From Boswellia sacra (Eukaryota > Streptophyta > Magnoliopsida > Sapindales > Burseraceae): DNA of 64,000 bases. The DNA lies in the NCBI GenBank assembly GCA_013180625.2, contig SNVD02009890.1:361335-425334 (forward strand), written 5' to 3'. Numbering within the stretch: the stretch's first letter is position 1; every line of letters begins with the position of its first letter. This document shows, in pieces, positions 20,134 to 33,388 of the stretch. The notes under the pieces are model-generated. The model saw only the letters and a list, made by a program, of their open reading frames with translations, made no database searches and was not told the DNA's origin. A program made the position numbers and the translations under genes.

Positions 20134-21929
20134 ATGATAGAGGATATGCCGCCTGGGTTTCGTTTTTACCCAACTGAGGAAGAGTTGATTACGTTTTATC
20201 TGCATCACAAGCTACAAGGCAGTAGAGAGGACTTGAACCGACTTATGGATCGGGTTATACCACAAGTCAATATATACGAATTCAATCCATGGGAACTTCC
20301 ACGTATAACTTCTTCCATCTCTGATCTTATAAATATTGCTCTTTTGTTTTTCATCTTCTGTCACCATTAGTTACATTCCATTATCTCATGATAATTTCGG
20401 ACAAAAACAAGTCCAGTTGATCGATGTATATATCTCATCATAATATATACTATATATTTTTATTCTTAAACTCATTCTCTAATCTCTTTTACATCTTAAA
20501 AGGAAGTGCAAATTAACCTCTTTATGACAGGTACTGCACTTCAAATAAAATGATTATAATTACTTCGATCGGCGTTTAAGAAATTTTATGTATATATTTT
20601 TCCACCAAACTTGCTTGAATTATTAATTATTTTATATTCCAAACTTGCTAATGCAAATTTGCCATGAAAGCTCACATTTTTTAGTTCTTTTATTGGGCTC
20701 AGAATTTTCGCAATACCTGTGCCATAGAGACCCTGAACAATGGTTCTTCTTCATCCCAAGACAAGAGAGTGAAACACGCGGAGGGAGACCGAACCGGCTC
20801 ACAGCTGATGGATACTGGAAAGCTACTGGCTCTCCCGGTTTTGTTTTCTCTTCAAATAATCGTGCTGTTGGAGAGAAACGAACAATGGTTTTCTATAGAG
20901 GACGAGCACCAACCGGAAGAAAAACGGAGTGGAAGATGAATGAATATAAAGCCGTGGAAGGAGAAGCTTCAACATCTAGCGGTGCAACTCCAGTGGTACG
21001 TATCAACCACATGTATAACTCTTTGATCTCAGCTTCTTCCTCTCCTTCGATCATCTTCCGATTGATTATTGGTTTAAAGACATCTAAGCTTTACTTATAT
21101 TAACTACATTTACAAAGTCAATTCGTGTACTTGAATTTTATATTCCAAGCTACCTTTCATCTCATCATGCATCATCTTGAAATTAATGGTTACAAGAATC
21201 CATGAGGATCTGTTCGATCAAATCAGGATCTCATCTCTTTTTGTTGAGAAAAGAAAAAACCCTAATAAAATTAACATTAGGTGCCCGTGATAAACCTCCA
21301 AGGGCCCAATTTCATCTATATTACATGAACAATAATTCTATGGAGAGATCAGTACTTTTTACAAATATATTATTTATGAATGTACATCGATAAAAGAAGC
21401 AAGCTAGGTTAGATTAGATCGGATAAGATAATCTCTTTTTATATTAAAATTAATTTTTATCAAAGGAATAAATTTTCCCATGTAATTTTCATCTTCTGTT
21501 TCATGCTTGGTCTCTACTTTCCCTTGATTAATTAGGCTCAATTTCTACCATTTTGAGTGCAAAGAAAATATTTTTAGCAACATTTCTTGTTATATGTATT
21601 TGCAGATAAGGCACGAATTCAGTTTGTGCCGAGTGTACAAGAAATCAAAATCTTTGCGGAGCTTTGACCGGCGTCCACCACCAGTACCAGGAGTGGTAAT
21701 CGGCGAACCAAGGCCCCAACAAGCTCATGGCAACGAAGCAACAACAGCATCTAACTATCAGACTTCTCAAGTGCCTACTGAGAGAACAAGCTCACAGGAT
21801 AGTTCATCGTCTGGGGACAATTGGAAGCCTTCTCTGCATGGTGAAAGCGGTAACATGGCGGCAATGGTTTCTGATAGTGAGCTGTGGTGGGATTTGGACC
21901 AATTGGATTTGTTCTGCGGGACGCGATAA
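20134..21929 (+). CDS. NAC090: NAC-domain transcription factor, ANAC090/061-like (copy 1)
   Basis: Three exons: 20134-20302, 20703-20995, 21606-21929, all with GT-AG introns (400 and 610 bp) and consistent phases (1 then 0), giving 261 residues. The NAC domain spans about residues 1-165: [20 protein letters not shown] (subdomain A), MDRVIP and NPWELP (B), [10 protein letters not shown] (C), [18 protein letters not shown] (D, DNA contact), [24 protein letters not shown], then [11 protein letters not shown] (E). The C-terminus is short and serine-rich and ends in an acidic/aromatic [17 protein letters not shown] stretch likely to act in activation. Start choice: an upstream in-frame ATG at 20122 exists, but only the ATG at 20134 is shared with copy 2. 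The domain details and short length match the ANAC090/ANAC061 clade, nuclear regulators linked to leaf senescence and salicylate responses in Arabidopsis (family knowledge). Confidence 0.93.
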
Positions 21930-24900
21930 AAGAAGAACTTGCGTCGGCTTAGCGGGTCTGCTACACGAGAGTCCCAAGTCTCTGCCAGACAAATTAATAA
22001 ACACCCTGCATGTTAATCAGTCTGCTCAAAACCCAAATCTTTTATGTCTACCTAGCACTTTCGTTTGTTGTGGACGATTGTTTAGTCTACCACTGCTAAT
22101 GTTTTTGTGTTAGAATTTTAAATTATGTGGAAGAATTAATATAATTATGAAGTCTTAACATAATATTTTGTGCTAGAATTTTAACTTATGTTTCTGAATT
22201 AATTATGATGAAATATCAGCAGGAGCATAATATTTGTTAAAGAATTACGTGTGAGACCCAAAAGATCAACTTATTGGATGGAATGATGAATTCTCTTTGT
22301 ACATTCAAGATTTTCCCTTACAAGTATTCAAAGTAGGAGAACTCAAAAAATTAATTTGAGCAATCGAATAGGTCAAAATTATTAGAAGCATAAACTATGC
22401 GTCTTTTTTTTTTTTTTTTAAAGACAAGTTTAATAGTTTATATTGGCCAATAACATTAAGGCACCCTCGACAATTTAATGTGAACCCTTATAATTAGATT
22501 TACCATCCAAAAGTAAGTAATCAATATAAAGGTTGTTTTTGAGAGAATTAAAATCATGAGTATATCTAACTGTGAAATTAATCATGTATATTCAGATTTA
22601 TTTTTTCTTGTATTTGGCTAATCATTAATATGATTATTTGTACCAAATTAGAATAAATGTGTATATGATATAATTTTAGGAAAAAACTTGTATGAGACAT
22701 GTTTATCAAGTTAGTATGCTGACTGGTTAGCTTATAACTAAACATTAATATATCATCATGGATGAGAACAACTGAATTAAATACATGAATAAGATTGTAA
22801 TTAGTTGGGAAATCATATGTACTGAAGTTGTATATTTGTCTCATATACTTATTTTCTATGCTGTTATTAAGTAAACATATTGTGTTGGTAGATGAGAACA
22901 AAGAGTGTTAGGAGGGGCAATTATCCCTCTTAACTTCTTGTAGAGATCCTTGCCATGAAAGGATGTAGATATCGAACTAAAAAATAGTTTAAATGCTTGT
23001 AAACTTAAAGTTTTAGGTCTAGTAATTTTTTAACAATATCAAAAAATACCAAGGATTTGTACGCTAATCAAAAGTTGAATTTGTATTCAATATTTACCGT
23101 GACCAACAAGCTTTGAATAGACTGGTAATTACTATTACCAATCCCCTGTCACGAAAAGCTTCTTTTTTATTGTCACCCTAATCTTTTTTTTTTTTTAATT
23201 TTTGTTAATCATCAACAATGTTATTCTCCTAATAGATAGGAATACCCTTCTTTTGAATAAATAAAATAAGAGAAATATTCTGAGAAATATAATTTACTGC
23301 TACATGATTACCGCTATATATCTCGTATTTTCACTTCATTTTATCAATTAATTTTCCAAAATTTTGGACAAACTTGACTTGGAAATTAGCCGACAAGTGA
23401 TAGAAAAATATTTTAAGCAAGGGTTAACTAGAAATATATAGTAGACTTAAAGGAAAACTAAGACGCATGAATTGTGGGGGTTTGGTAGACATCAATATTA
23501 ATTTTCTACAATAATGGTACTTGCTGGAACCAATTCTTTTTGTCAAAAAAAAAAAAAAAGAACTAATGATATTTAACAAATTGTGAGCTGATCAGCAATT
23601 AATTCTCTGCAATAAGTCAATAACATTGACGATCATGGGACATACATTCATGAATTCCAAAATTATTCTTTGATGACCAATTTTAAGTGGTGCACCCCTG
23701 AAGTTTAGCATCTCTATAAAACTCCTTATGATTGAGAAATTAACATAAACTCACTTTTTATTGATATTAAGGGTATTTATTAAATGACGAGGAATCTATT
23801 ATTAAACGACTAAAAATACCCTTCATATACGCTTCATTGCCTTCTCTTTCCTTTACTTCATCCCATTTCCTCTCCTCCTTTAGTGGCTGAGAAGTACTCA
23901 TGCGATTCCAAATTCCTAAAAGACGGCTGTGGACCTTATGGAGCAATTCGAGCTTGTGGTTGTGGGACATTGTGCACACTTCAGCACTGGCTTGGCTGAG
24001 ACAGTTGAGATTACAAATTATAGATGAAGAAAGGAAGGGAGATTGAATGAGCTGTGTGCATCTTAACCATTGAGTTGGTTGAGAGAATTTGGAGAATAAT
24101 AGATTATAAATGAAGAAAGGGAAAGGGATTGAATGAGTTGTGTTATGTTAATAAGAGAAGGGGAAGACTTTCATATAGGGGACATTAGAACTAAGAGTGG
24201 AAAGTTGATTTGATAAGATTAGATTAAAATTTTTATTGAGTAACTGAATTAAAAGTTAAAATTGAATTGGGTCATTGAGAGATAAATTGAATTATCTAAT
24301 AAAGATCTAAAATTATCAAAAAAAAAAAACTGACTTTCTAAGAAAATTTTGTTTTCCCAAATGGGTATATAATTTATTTCTTCAGTAGCGTCAACCGAGT
24401 ACTACATGATTTTGGCTTTTTTAGAAGACCAAGTAGCTAGATTTTGATTGGTAAAATGTCTAGAAAGAATTAGCTACATATTTCTACGTGCATGTCCGTA
24501 ATTAATCCATATAGTCTTCATACTTTTGTCCGGTGAAGCTTAAAAGTAAACGTGTAATCAATTTCAAATTAATTAATGGGGCGTTCAATTCTATCAACAG
24601 TTCCAAAAAAAAAAAGGAGTAAACGTTTGAGGATTATTATATGTGAATTTTGAAGATTTTATTGGAAGACAAATTTTAACAAGACCAGTCATAGTAGCAG
24701 GAGTTCAGCCCTTGAGGATGGAACACGGTCTTCTTTGATGTGGATACTGGAAAAATATTAATCATATACTATGTTTTTCTAATGCATAAAAAAATGGTCT
24801 AATATGAATGTATAATGGGAAACTATAGAACGTTCATACACAAGGAAAACGAAATTTAATTTTGATAATATCAACCTTATAATGTTTATTATACCATATC

Positions 24901-25904
24901 ACAGTTTTGATTTGTAGAAATTCCCTGTGTACATTGATAATTTAGCAATTCGACTGGAATTTTGAAAAAAAGTAACACTATATATATAATCAACAGATAG
25001 AATTATCTGATATGATACAATCTTATTAAAGGAGTAAGAATTAAAAAAAAATGTAACAAATGATCAATCAACCATAATAACATTAAAGGAAATGTTAACA
25101 TCTATCATAATATTAAATCTTTGAAGATTGTGTAAATTTTATTAAATTTTATTTATTTAATAATTTTCACGCAATTTTTAAGATAATTTATAATTTTTAA
25201 CAGAAATCTTTAATAGAATTTATATAATTTTTAAAAATTTAATATATACTCTTAAGATACGTGATAAGATTGCTCAAACATTAATAATTTGAATATATGA
25301 TATTTTAGCCTTTTCAGTGCTGACCGGATTCTTCTCCAAGTTCCAAACGACGTAGTCGTCGATTCAGCGTAAAGTACAGGTAAAACACGGATCGTTCTGT
25401 TCTCACTGCGCGTGAATAGATCCAAATTTCCAACATACGTATATTCTTACACGTGAGTCAAGCTTTTATTGACTTCCTTTTGACTTCGCTTTCCTAACCT
25501 TTTTTATACGAAATAAAAGCATTGCATCAACTTTAACGTGCACAGCCGATGCACCCAATGACACAAGAGGCCTTCGGCGCCATCATTTACCAACCAATTA
25601 GCTGTCATCGAGGTTTTCAGAAAGTCTTTAATGAACCAACTTTGTTAATTACTTTGGGATATCCGTTGAGTACTCCATCTATTTGGCTCTCTCCGCAACA
25701 CACATCTAAATTGAAAACTAACAATGACCCCCAAAATGTTAGACTGTGTTAAGCTTGATTAGCTTTGACTAATGAAATATCAAACTTGCCCTTGTTTTAA
25801 AGAAACTATATACAATTCAATTTAATAATTTTAAAATGTCTGAAAATATAAGTAAAAAAGAACTAAGAAATTTTAAACTTTTTTTTTGTTTTTTTGTCTA
25901 AGAT
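21930..25904. other. Downstream intergenic region of NAC1
   Basis: No convincing gene. Patches match the region after NAC2: 23490-23680 resembles 35640-35800 (the TTTTTGTC...CTAAT...ATTTAACAA...GACGAT...AATTCATGAA series), and 24650-24690 (a ...AGACCAGT phrase) resembles 37000-37046. A purine-rich, pseudo-coding stretch at 23780-24170 shows no known domain. The region is otherwise AT-rich. Confidence 0.5.
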
Positions 25905-26823
25905 TAGGGGTGAGAATTTTCGACACAACCCGCGAACCCGACACGACACGAAAATTAGCGGGTTTGGGTTTATCTTAATCGTATTTGGGTCGTATTCAGA
26001 TTGAAATTTTCAACTCGTTTAATAAGTGAGACGTGTTTGGGTTGAGGGATTACACTCGCGGGTGACACGAACCTATTTATGACACGAATCCTTTTATGAC
26101 ACGATTGACACTAATAAAACATGACAATATGACTAACATGGATTGACACGATTATTTTTAAAGTGACGCAATTATAAATAAAAATTAATTTTAAAATTCA
26201 TTATATGTTATTGGATATCTAAATTCAAGGTTGTATTTTTATGAATATTAATATTATATTATTATTAATTTTGATATGATCTTGAACTTCCTTTAATTTT
26301 TTTATGTTTTTTTTGTAGGATACTTAAGAGTTAAAAAGATGCAACTGACTTTTTTTCGAAGCTAAATTGCACTTTAAGTTTGTATGGAACTTGATATTTA
26401 GTAGACTTTTTATTGTATTGTAGATTAATTTTGAATATTTTCTTATTATTACTTTTTAATTTAAAAATACTGAAATAGGTTGGAAATTGAAATACTTAAT
26501 CGTGTCATAATTATGTTAATTATTTAAACATGTTGTAATCGTGCCTATAAAACGTGTCATAAACGTGTTAAATATTTAAACGTGTCATAATCATGTTAAA
26601 CGTGTCATATTCATGTTTAACACGAAAATGATCTGTTTATTGTTCATGTTCGCGTATCGTGTCATGTCACCTGCGTGTCCCCTGTTTAATAATCGGGTCG
26701 TGTTCGGGTTGAGTCTCCTTGACACGAATAATAAACGGATCGAATTCGAGTTAGACTAATCTTTATCGTGTCATAACTCAACACGACACGAACACAACCC
26801 ACAAACCCGAATTCCCACCCCTA
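25905..26823. mobile_element. Non-autonomous hAT-like element, 919 bp, TSD TCTAAGAT
   Basis: A perfect 8-bp target duplication TCTAAGAT (25897-25904 and 26824-26831) flanks ends that are inverted repeats: TAGGGGTGAGAATT on the left and, reverse-complemented, TAGGGGTGGGAATTCGGG on the right. The subterminal parts are full of CGTGTCA / TGACACG units in both orientations. An 8-bp TSD and TAGGG-type ends fit the hAT superfamily. No transposase is encoded. Confidence 0.88.
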
Positions 26824-26831
26824 TCTAAGAT

Positions 26832-29800
26832 TTAAAAAGAAAATATTCTAACTTCATCATTGACAATATTCTCCTCCATACTCTCCATGATTGACATCAT
26901 TATCTCGATCACAACCGTTTATTTAAATCACCACCACTGCCACTTAACTTCGTTCATCATGAAAGAGAAGAAATTGTGAGGTTATTAGATGATTCAACAT
27001 TTAAGAACACGGAAGAAAAGAAGAGATCATAAGGTGAAGAGTGGCACCTTAGATTATGTTTGAAGAGTGCAACTTATGGTTCCTTAAGTTAGGTTCCTTT
27101 TTTTTTTTTAGTTATCAAATGGATTTTAAAAAAAATAGGAAAAATGATAGTAAAGGCGTGTAAAGAGAGAGAGAAAAAAAAGAGAAAACTATAAAAAGAT
27201 AATAATATCCTTTGATTGATAATTTTGACAATTGACTTTAATTTTTTGGGGGCCAAATGGTCGTTTCAAATTCTGATGCGTGGTGAAATTAACGAGGGCC
27301 ATAAAATATTATCCCTAATTAATTTTTTATTGTGATCCTCTTTCTGCTTTGGTTTAATATTCGTTGAGAGAGGAACTCGGGATGGCAGTGTCGGATTGAA
27401 GTGGATCTATCTCTATAAAATTAATTAACCTAATAAATTTACGATTATATTGACTTTGATTGGGACTATTTGACGAGAATGCTATTCAGGAAGGATGGAC
27501 ATGCGTTCGTTCCAGCAGGTTACGGATACATAGAAATAGAAACCAAGCCCTAAACATCTCAATAAGATAGCAGAGTTGGTGTTTCTTAGATGATAAGGTG
27601 ATCTACGCCCAAAGAAAAAAAAAAGAATTAAATAATTTAGACAATTTTTATTTATTTTATTTTTTTACGATTTATTTATTTTACTATTTTGCTTTAACAT
27701 AGAGTTGAAAATGAAGTATAAAAAATAAAATTCTTATGGGCATTTGTAATGGGAGATTTTGACTTTAGCATGTTGAGTTTTTATTTTTGATAAAATTAAA
27801 AAAAAAACTTTGAAGTCTAAGCTTAATTTCAATATTTGAACACGAATCAACGGATTATGAGCACAATACGGAACTGTGTTATCATGTTTCTTTTCTTCGC
27901 TCCATCAGAAAGTTGACATTGCACCTCTTCCTATATTTTCTAAGTTCAACGAGTCTTGTATTGCATATATAACCAAGGTTAAACCTTTTCACATTCATTG
28001 AAAAATTATTGAGTCCAATATTATAAACTCTCGCACATTATATACCAATTGTGGAAAATTGGTGTACCCCACAAGTTTCCAATTTGTATAGTGCCAGTAA
28101 TAATATATTAGTTGGAGTTCCTTCATCACCTTAATTAATTACTGTGGCCTCATTTAAACAAATTGATCATCAGCACAATAATTGATCATCAGCACATTGA
28201 ATTACAGATAATTCCCGTAAAACACAATACTGTATTACAGACAATTACCGTATGAGAAATATATTAATTAAGGGAGACGAATCCATGTGTTGCTTATGAA
28301 ACTTCCTCGTGACTTGCAAGAAGATGTTAATTTAGTCAACATCGTCATCATCAAAGACTCCAAATATTAAGACGACTTTCTGACTTCGCCCAAACCCGAG
28401 GCTAATCAACTAGCCAATTGAAGTGGCATAAGCTTTTCAAAGTCTTAATTATAGTTTTCCAAATCCTAAATTAAACTCATTAAATATTTCAACCCGTTTA
28501 TTTTTTTACTTAATATATTTCATGAAGCTTCCTTCTCCTTACGGAAGTGTCATGCAACTTAATTTCCCAGCGTAAATGCCCGACCAGTTAGTCCTCTAAC
28601 TTGCTTATCATATATTATGTCTCTGTGTGTCACAATGATTGAAGTATTTAAAAATGAAGAAAAAGTAGAATAATTAGCTAAATTGAGTAAAGAAACATAT
28701 CCTTCTTCATGTCAGCATGAATGGCCATGATTTATATATTTGACACAGTATTAAATTTGTCTAGTGGAGCGAAATTATCAGGAAATTTAAACAAACTTTG
28801 GATTTCTGGAAATTTAACCATGTCTCGTGCTTTAGTAAACCTACTACTTGTACGTGCAACTACTAATAATTGAATTTAATTACGACCTAATCAACACTTA
28901 AGGTATTATCTTCTCGATCAGGCATTGATTTATAGTTATAATCTGGTTATTACAGATTTGGCCTCATGCCTGCGTGCATCAGATAAGTGCCTACAAATTA
29001 ATAACATGATGTTAGAAAGAGGTCATGAAAGATGATGAAAGTGCTATATGTCGATCAATTCAAAAAGGAATTCCAATTTTCTTTTCCCGGTTTGAGAACC
29101 GGTGGAATGACTTCAGGAAACTTAATAAATTAATCGGAAAATATAAAGTTATGCCAAGAATATTCAACAGTATACTACGTCTATGTGTAATTGATAAAAA
29201 ATTATTCCTATGTAGATAAGTTTGGATTGTAGATAGTACTAGAAATTTTGACATGTTTAATTTTTTCTTGTTTTAAGTTCATTATAAGACAAAATAATGG
29301 CATAATGGCTGAGGATGTTTACAGTCAAGGGTTATATTATGATTTTCAAAGTGTTATACTAAAAGCTAAGATGCAACGGTTTGAAGTAAGACCTCCAATA
29401 GCCAAAAGAATAATTTTATTTGGAGTTGGGGTAGGGATGAGATTTAAATTTGGGTAATTCTTATTCCCATTTATTTTTCAACATGCGAAAGGAGATGGCA
29501 GTTGCATCCTCGCTCCCGCTCCAACCTGTTAATAGACTTTGTTTATAGACAACCCCTCCATGATACAATATCACTTATAAATTATATACAACTTGAGATA
29601 CCACAGTCTTAAGTGATTAAAATATTATTATCATTATTTACTTTAAGATATTATATCACCTCAGATTGTATGAATGTAGTTGTCTAGAATGTTTGTATAT
29701 ATAGAATTGCTTGAAGAAAATTTTCTCTTAAATTAATAATGCTCTAAGATCTATAAATTATTTTTTTTTGCATAATTTTGTACTTTTTTTGAAGTTTGGC

Positions 29801-30269
29801 CGGATTATAAGTATTAAATTTTCCTTTTCATTTATGTTATATGGTTTATATATAATTTATTTTTTACGTACAAATATATTTTGTAATCCATACATGATAA
29901 ATAAATAACAATATCTGTTATATATTAAAAATTACTAAATTGATAATATTAGAAAGCAGCGCAAGTCATTGTATTTTTTTTGGGTATTTTGGTAAAGTTT
30001 TCTTCCTTTTTTCTTTTTAAATCTATCTTCAACTGTAGTTATATTCGTATTGAGTTAATATCTTGATAAAAGAGGTGCTCCTTGAAAATTTATGAAATCC
30101 GAGAGGGGTAGGTTTGCAAGAATGAAAACTTGATGGGATCCCATAACAGTAGCCCTTAATTGAGTGTACATATCCCATTAAAAATATATGTATATTATAA
30201 TTGATGTGATACATAAATTTCCTATTAATGCATGGAAAAAGAGCATGCACTTTCACACATACAAATAAC
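26832..30269. other. Intergenic region upstream of NAC2
   Basis: No gene seen. About 28610-29290 is the counterpart of 11980-12260 plus 17428-17900 upstream of NAC1. AATTGATCATCAGCACA is repeated in tandem at about 28158-28197. A purine-rich stretch with an unclear origin lies at 27120-27200. Confidence 0.5.
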
Positions 30270-30602
30270 AATACTCCACTTGACCAATTCCATGTGTACG
30301 TACGGCTCTTTGGAAGAAAATGTACAGAAAGAAAACCGTGGAAATTTCCAAGTAACCTCATGTGTCTCCCGTTCTCATTTCGCACTTTGAACGGTTTTGC
30401 TCACTTGCCTAACTTTCATTATCTGAAAAAATATATATATTTTTTGTTCTATATTGTAACACCTCTCTCTCTTTCAATCTTTCTCCATGTTAATTTCTCT
30501 ATATATATCATGCCATATGATATATACCTGAAACTGAACCACCATTGATAGCCAGATAAAGCTACAGAACAGTTGGGTCGGCTTGAGAAGTGATTTGCAA
30601 TC
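30270..30602 (+). promoter_or_regulatory. Putative promoter and 5' leader of NAC2
   Basis: Conserved block 30338-30383 (CCGTGGAAATTTCC ... CATGTGTCTCCCGTTCTCATTTC) matches the one upstream of NAC1. A TATATATA run at 30500-30507 lies about 100 bp before the ATG. TTGACC at 30279-30284 is a possible W-box core. Confidence 0.5.
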
Positions 30603-33388
30603 ATGATAGAGGATATGCCACCTGGGTTTCGTTTCTACCCAACTGAAGAAGAGTTGATTACGTTTTATCTGCATCACAAGCTAGAAGGCAATAGAGAGGA
30701 CTTGAAACGCCTTATGGATCGGGTTATACCAGAAGTCAATATTTACGACTTCAATCCATGGGATCTTCCCCGTAAAATCTTTTATCTCTTAATTTTCTCC
30801 CGTTATTGTTTTTTATATCGCTTTTAGCTTGATTAATGGGTTTTGAAATTGGTATTTAAATGTTATGATCTAGCTGTAAGTTTACATAATATTCATTTCA
30901 GTCCATTATATATAGTAAATTACTTTTGGAAATGAAGTCCATTCTATCTAGTTCAAATTATCTTAGGAGTATTATTAGCTGATGTATAATCTTCGGAACA
31001 ACTTTCCAAATCGCTATAAATATTGTAGTTCATTTATTTGCTTTTAACTTTCTAATTTCCATCAGCAATCTAGATATCGTTATATTTTGTACTTTTGATC
31101 TCGGGATAGATTATGAAGAATCAAAAATTCATGAAGAGAAAAAGGAATCAGTCTTCAGACAAAGGAAATTGTGATTAGATCCCAGAAAAACTCATTAAAC
31201 GTGGAAGAGTTCAGCCTAATTATATTTTGAACTTCTCTTGATATTCCTATATGAAGAGAGGGAAAAGAAAATTTGGGATCTAATTAGAAAGATAATTTCT
31301 AACTCCAAATCGTAGCATGGAATAATTTTCTCATTTTTATATATTCATTCTCCCTAATAGTTTTATAATATTCATGGGTAACATCTGAAAATCTATGATG
31401 ACGATTTTGAAGGCTAATGAATTTTTATATCTCTTTTGGTTCAGAATTTTCACAACACTTGTGCCACATAGACCCTGAACAATGGTTCTTCTTCATTCCA
31501 AGACAAGAAAGTGAAGCTCGCGGAGGGAGGCCAAACCGGCTCACAGCTGATGGATACTGGAAAGCTACTGGCTCTCCTGGAATTGTTTTCTCTTCAAATA
31601 ACCGAGCTATTGGAGAGAAACGAACGATGGTTTTCTATACAGGAAGAGCTCCAAGTGGAAGAAAAACGGAGTGGAAGATGAATGAATACAAAGCCACTGA
31701 AGGAGAAGCTTCCACATCTAGCGGACCAACCGCAGTGGTACGTGTCAACTTCATGAATATGCATGCTATTATATGCCTTTGATCTTAGCTTCTTTTTCTT
31801 TTTCTTCTAGATCGATTTATTGGTGCGAAGAGATCTAAGCTTTACTTAGATTTTTAACATCTGATTTAGGAAAAAATAATATTACACTTACCAAGTTAAT
31901 TCAAATCTCATAATGAACTCCACATTGGTATGATATTGTCCATTTTGGGCCAAGTCCTCATGGATTTGCTTTTGGATTCTACCTAAAAGGCCTCATACCA
32001 ATTTCATACCAATGAAATGCTTGTCCACACTTATATGCCCATTATCTTTCCCATGTCTAGTCAATGTGAGACAATTTCCCCCTCAAACAAAGGACCATAC
32101 TATTTTGTATGTTCTTTTTCTTTTTCCGAGTCTCCCCACAAATGATCATTCATTTGTTTGCTTCGTCGAGGCCTTTGTCTACCCTCGAGAGCCATCCGTC
32201 TGCTTCATCGAGGCTCCCTTCTACCTCAAAAGCTTGCTCTATCCTTGTCCTCAAATAGAGCTCAACCACGGATTCGGGGGCCCATCACCTTTTGTTTGGG
32301 TCTGAGAATTTTCATCACATATTCTCCTGGCTAAGCCTGGGCCTGAGCTCTGATATCACTTGTTGGGTTATCCATGGACAGTCCGAAACTCCACATTGTT
32401 ATGATATTGTCCACTTTTGGACCAAGCCCTCATGGATTTGCTTTTGAATTCTACCCAAAAGGCCTCATACCAATGGAATGCTTGTCAACACTTATATGCC
32501 CATGATCTTCCCCATGTCTAGTCAATGTAGGACTTTGGTTGCACACCCAACAACGAACAAACATTAGGATCCGATCGATCTAATAAGAAATCAATCTCTT
32601 TTTGTTCTAAAAATGATTAAAAACAAAAATACAGGAGAATTGTTTGTATCTTGAGACAACGTATTTGTGGTATGGAATATGTATTAAAAAAAATTAATTT
32701 AAATGTTATAGTTATTAGATTCTTACTTTTTCTTATCAGAATAATTTAATATTATAATTTTCAAATCTATTATCGTCTTTCTTAAATATGTAGGTTACTC
32801 TTTACACTTTTAAATCGAATGGTTTTATTACATATAATAAGCAAAATACATATATTTGATATTAGTTAAAGGAGGACATCTCTTTTAATATTTTAAACAA
32901 TTCTTATGCAAGGAAACTTTCCCATATGATATGAGATGAAAGGGTTTTTTTTTTTTTTTTAATTTTCACCTTTGAGACTAATTACCTTGATTAGGCTGAA
33001 GTTGTATGATTTTTTAGTGCACAGAAAATGTTGTTTTAGCGGTACTTTTCATTATATATATTTGTAGGCAAGGCAGGAATTCAGTTTGTGCCGGGTGTAC
33101 AAGAAATCAAAGTGTTTGCGGAGCTTTGACCGGCGTCCACCACCAGCACGAGGAATGGTAATTGGCGAGCCAAGGCCCCACCAAGCTCAAAACGATGAGG
33201 CAACAACAACATTGTTTCATCGTCAAGTGCCTGAGAGAACGAGCTCACACGAGAGTTCATCCTCTGGAGACCATGGCCAGCTGTGTCAGCATGGTGAAAT
33301 TGGTAACAACGGGCAACTTGTTTCTGATAGTGAATTGTGGTGGGATAATTTGGACCATCTGGATTTGTTCTGCGGGCAAAAAAATTAA
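30603..33388 (+). CDS. NAC090: NAC-domain transcription factor, ANAC090/061-like (copy 2)
   Basis: Exons 30603-30771, 31445-31737 and 33068-33388, with GT-AG introns of 673 and 1330 bp, give 260 residues. Exons 1 and 2 have exactly the same lengths (169 and 293 nt) and phases as copy 1. The protein keeps all NAC subdomains: [65 protein letters not shown], and the same WW...LDLFCGQ C-terminus. Copies differ by scattered substitutions (for example LQGSRED versus LEGNRED) and a few small indels in the tail, so both look selected to stay functional. The longer intron 2 is explained by a small LTR element at 31915-32552. Likely partly redundant with copy 1; which of them is expressed cannot be judged here. 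Confidence 0.93.
31915..32552 (-). mobile_element. TRIM-like small LTR retrotransposon in NAC2 intron 2
   Basis: Two direct repeats, 31915-32068 and 32361-32552, share a block starting ACTCCACATTG and ending CCCATGTCTAGTCAATGT. On the minus strand the full repeat runs TGTTGGGTGTGCAACC ... GATAACCCAACA (192 bp, TG...CA) and is followed by TGATATCAGAGC (32358-32347), one base off the standard tRNA-Met primer site. The other LTR is truncated at both ends. The interior is only about 290 bp and noncoding, hence TRIM-like. Orientation is opposite to the gene. Confidence 0.7.

Noticed and set aside
23767..23979. Minus-strand open frame downstream of NAC1
   Set aside because: Low-complexity purine-rich strand; no motif and no counterpart after NAC2.
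25735..27265. Possible larger inverted-repeat element (GACCCCCAAAAT and ATTTTTTGGGGGCC) enclosing the hAT-like element
   Set aside because: Only about 12 bp of inverted similarity and no flank duplication found.
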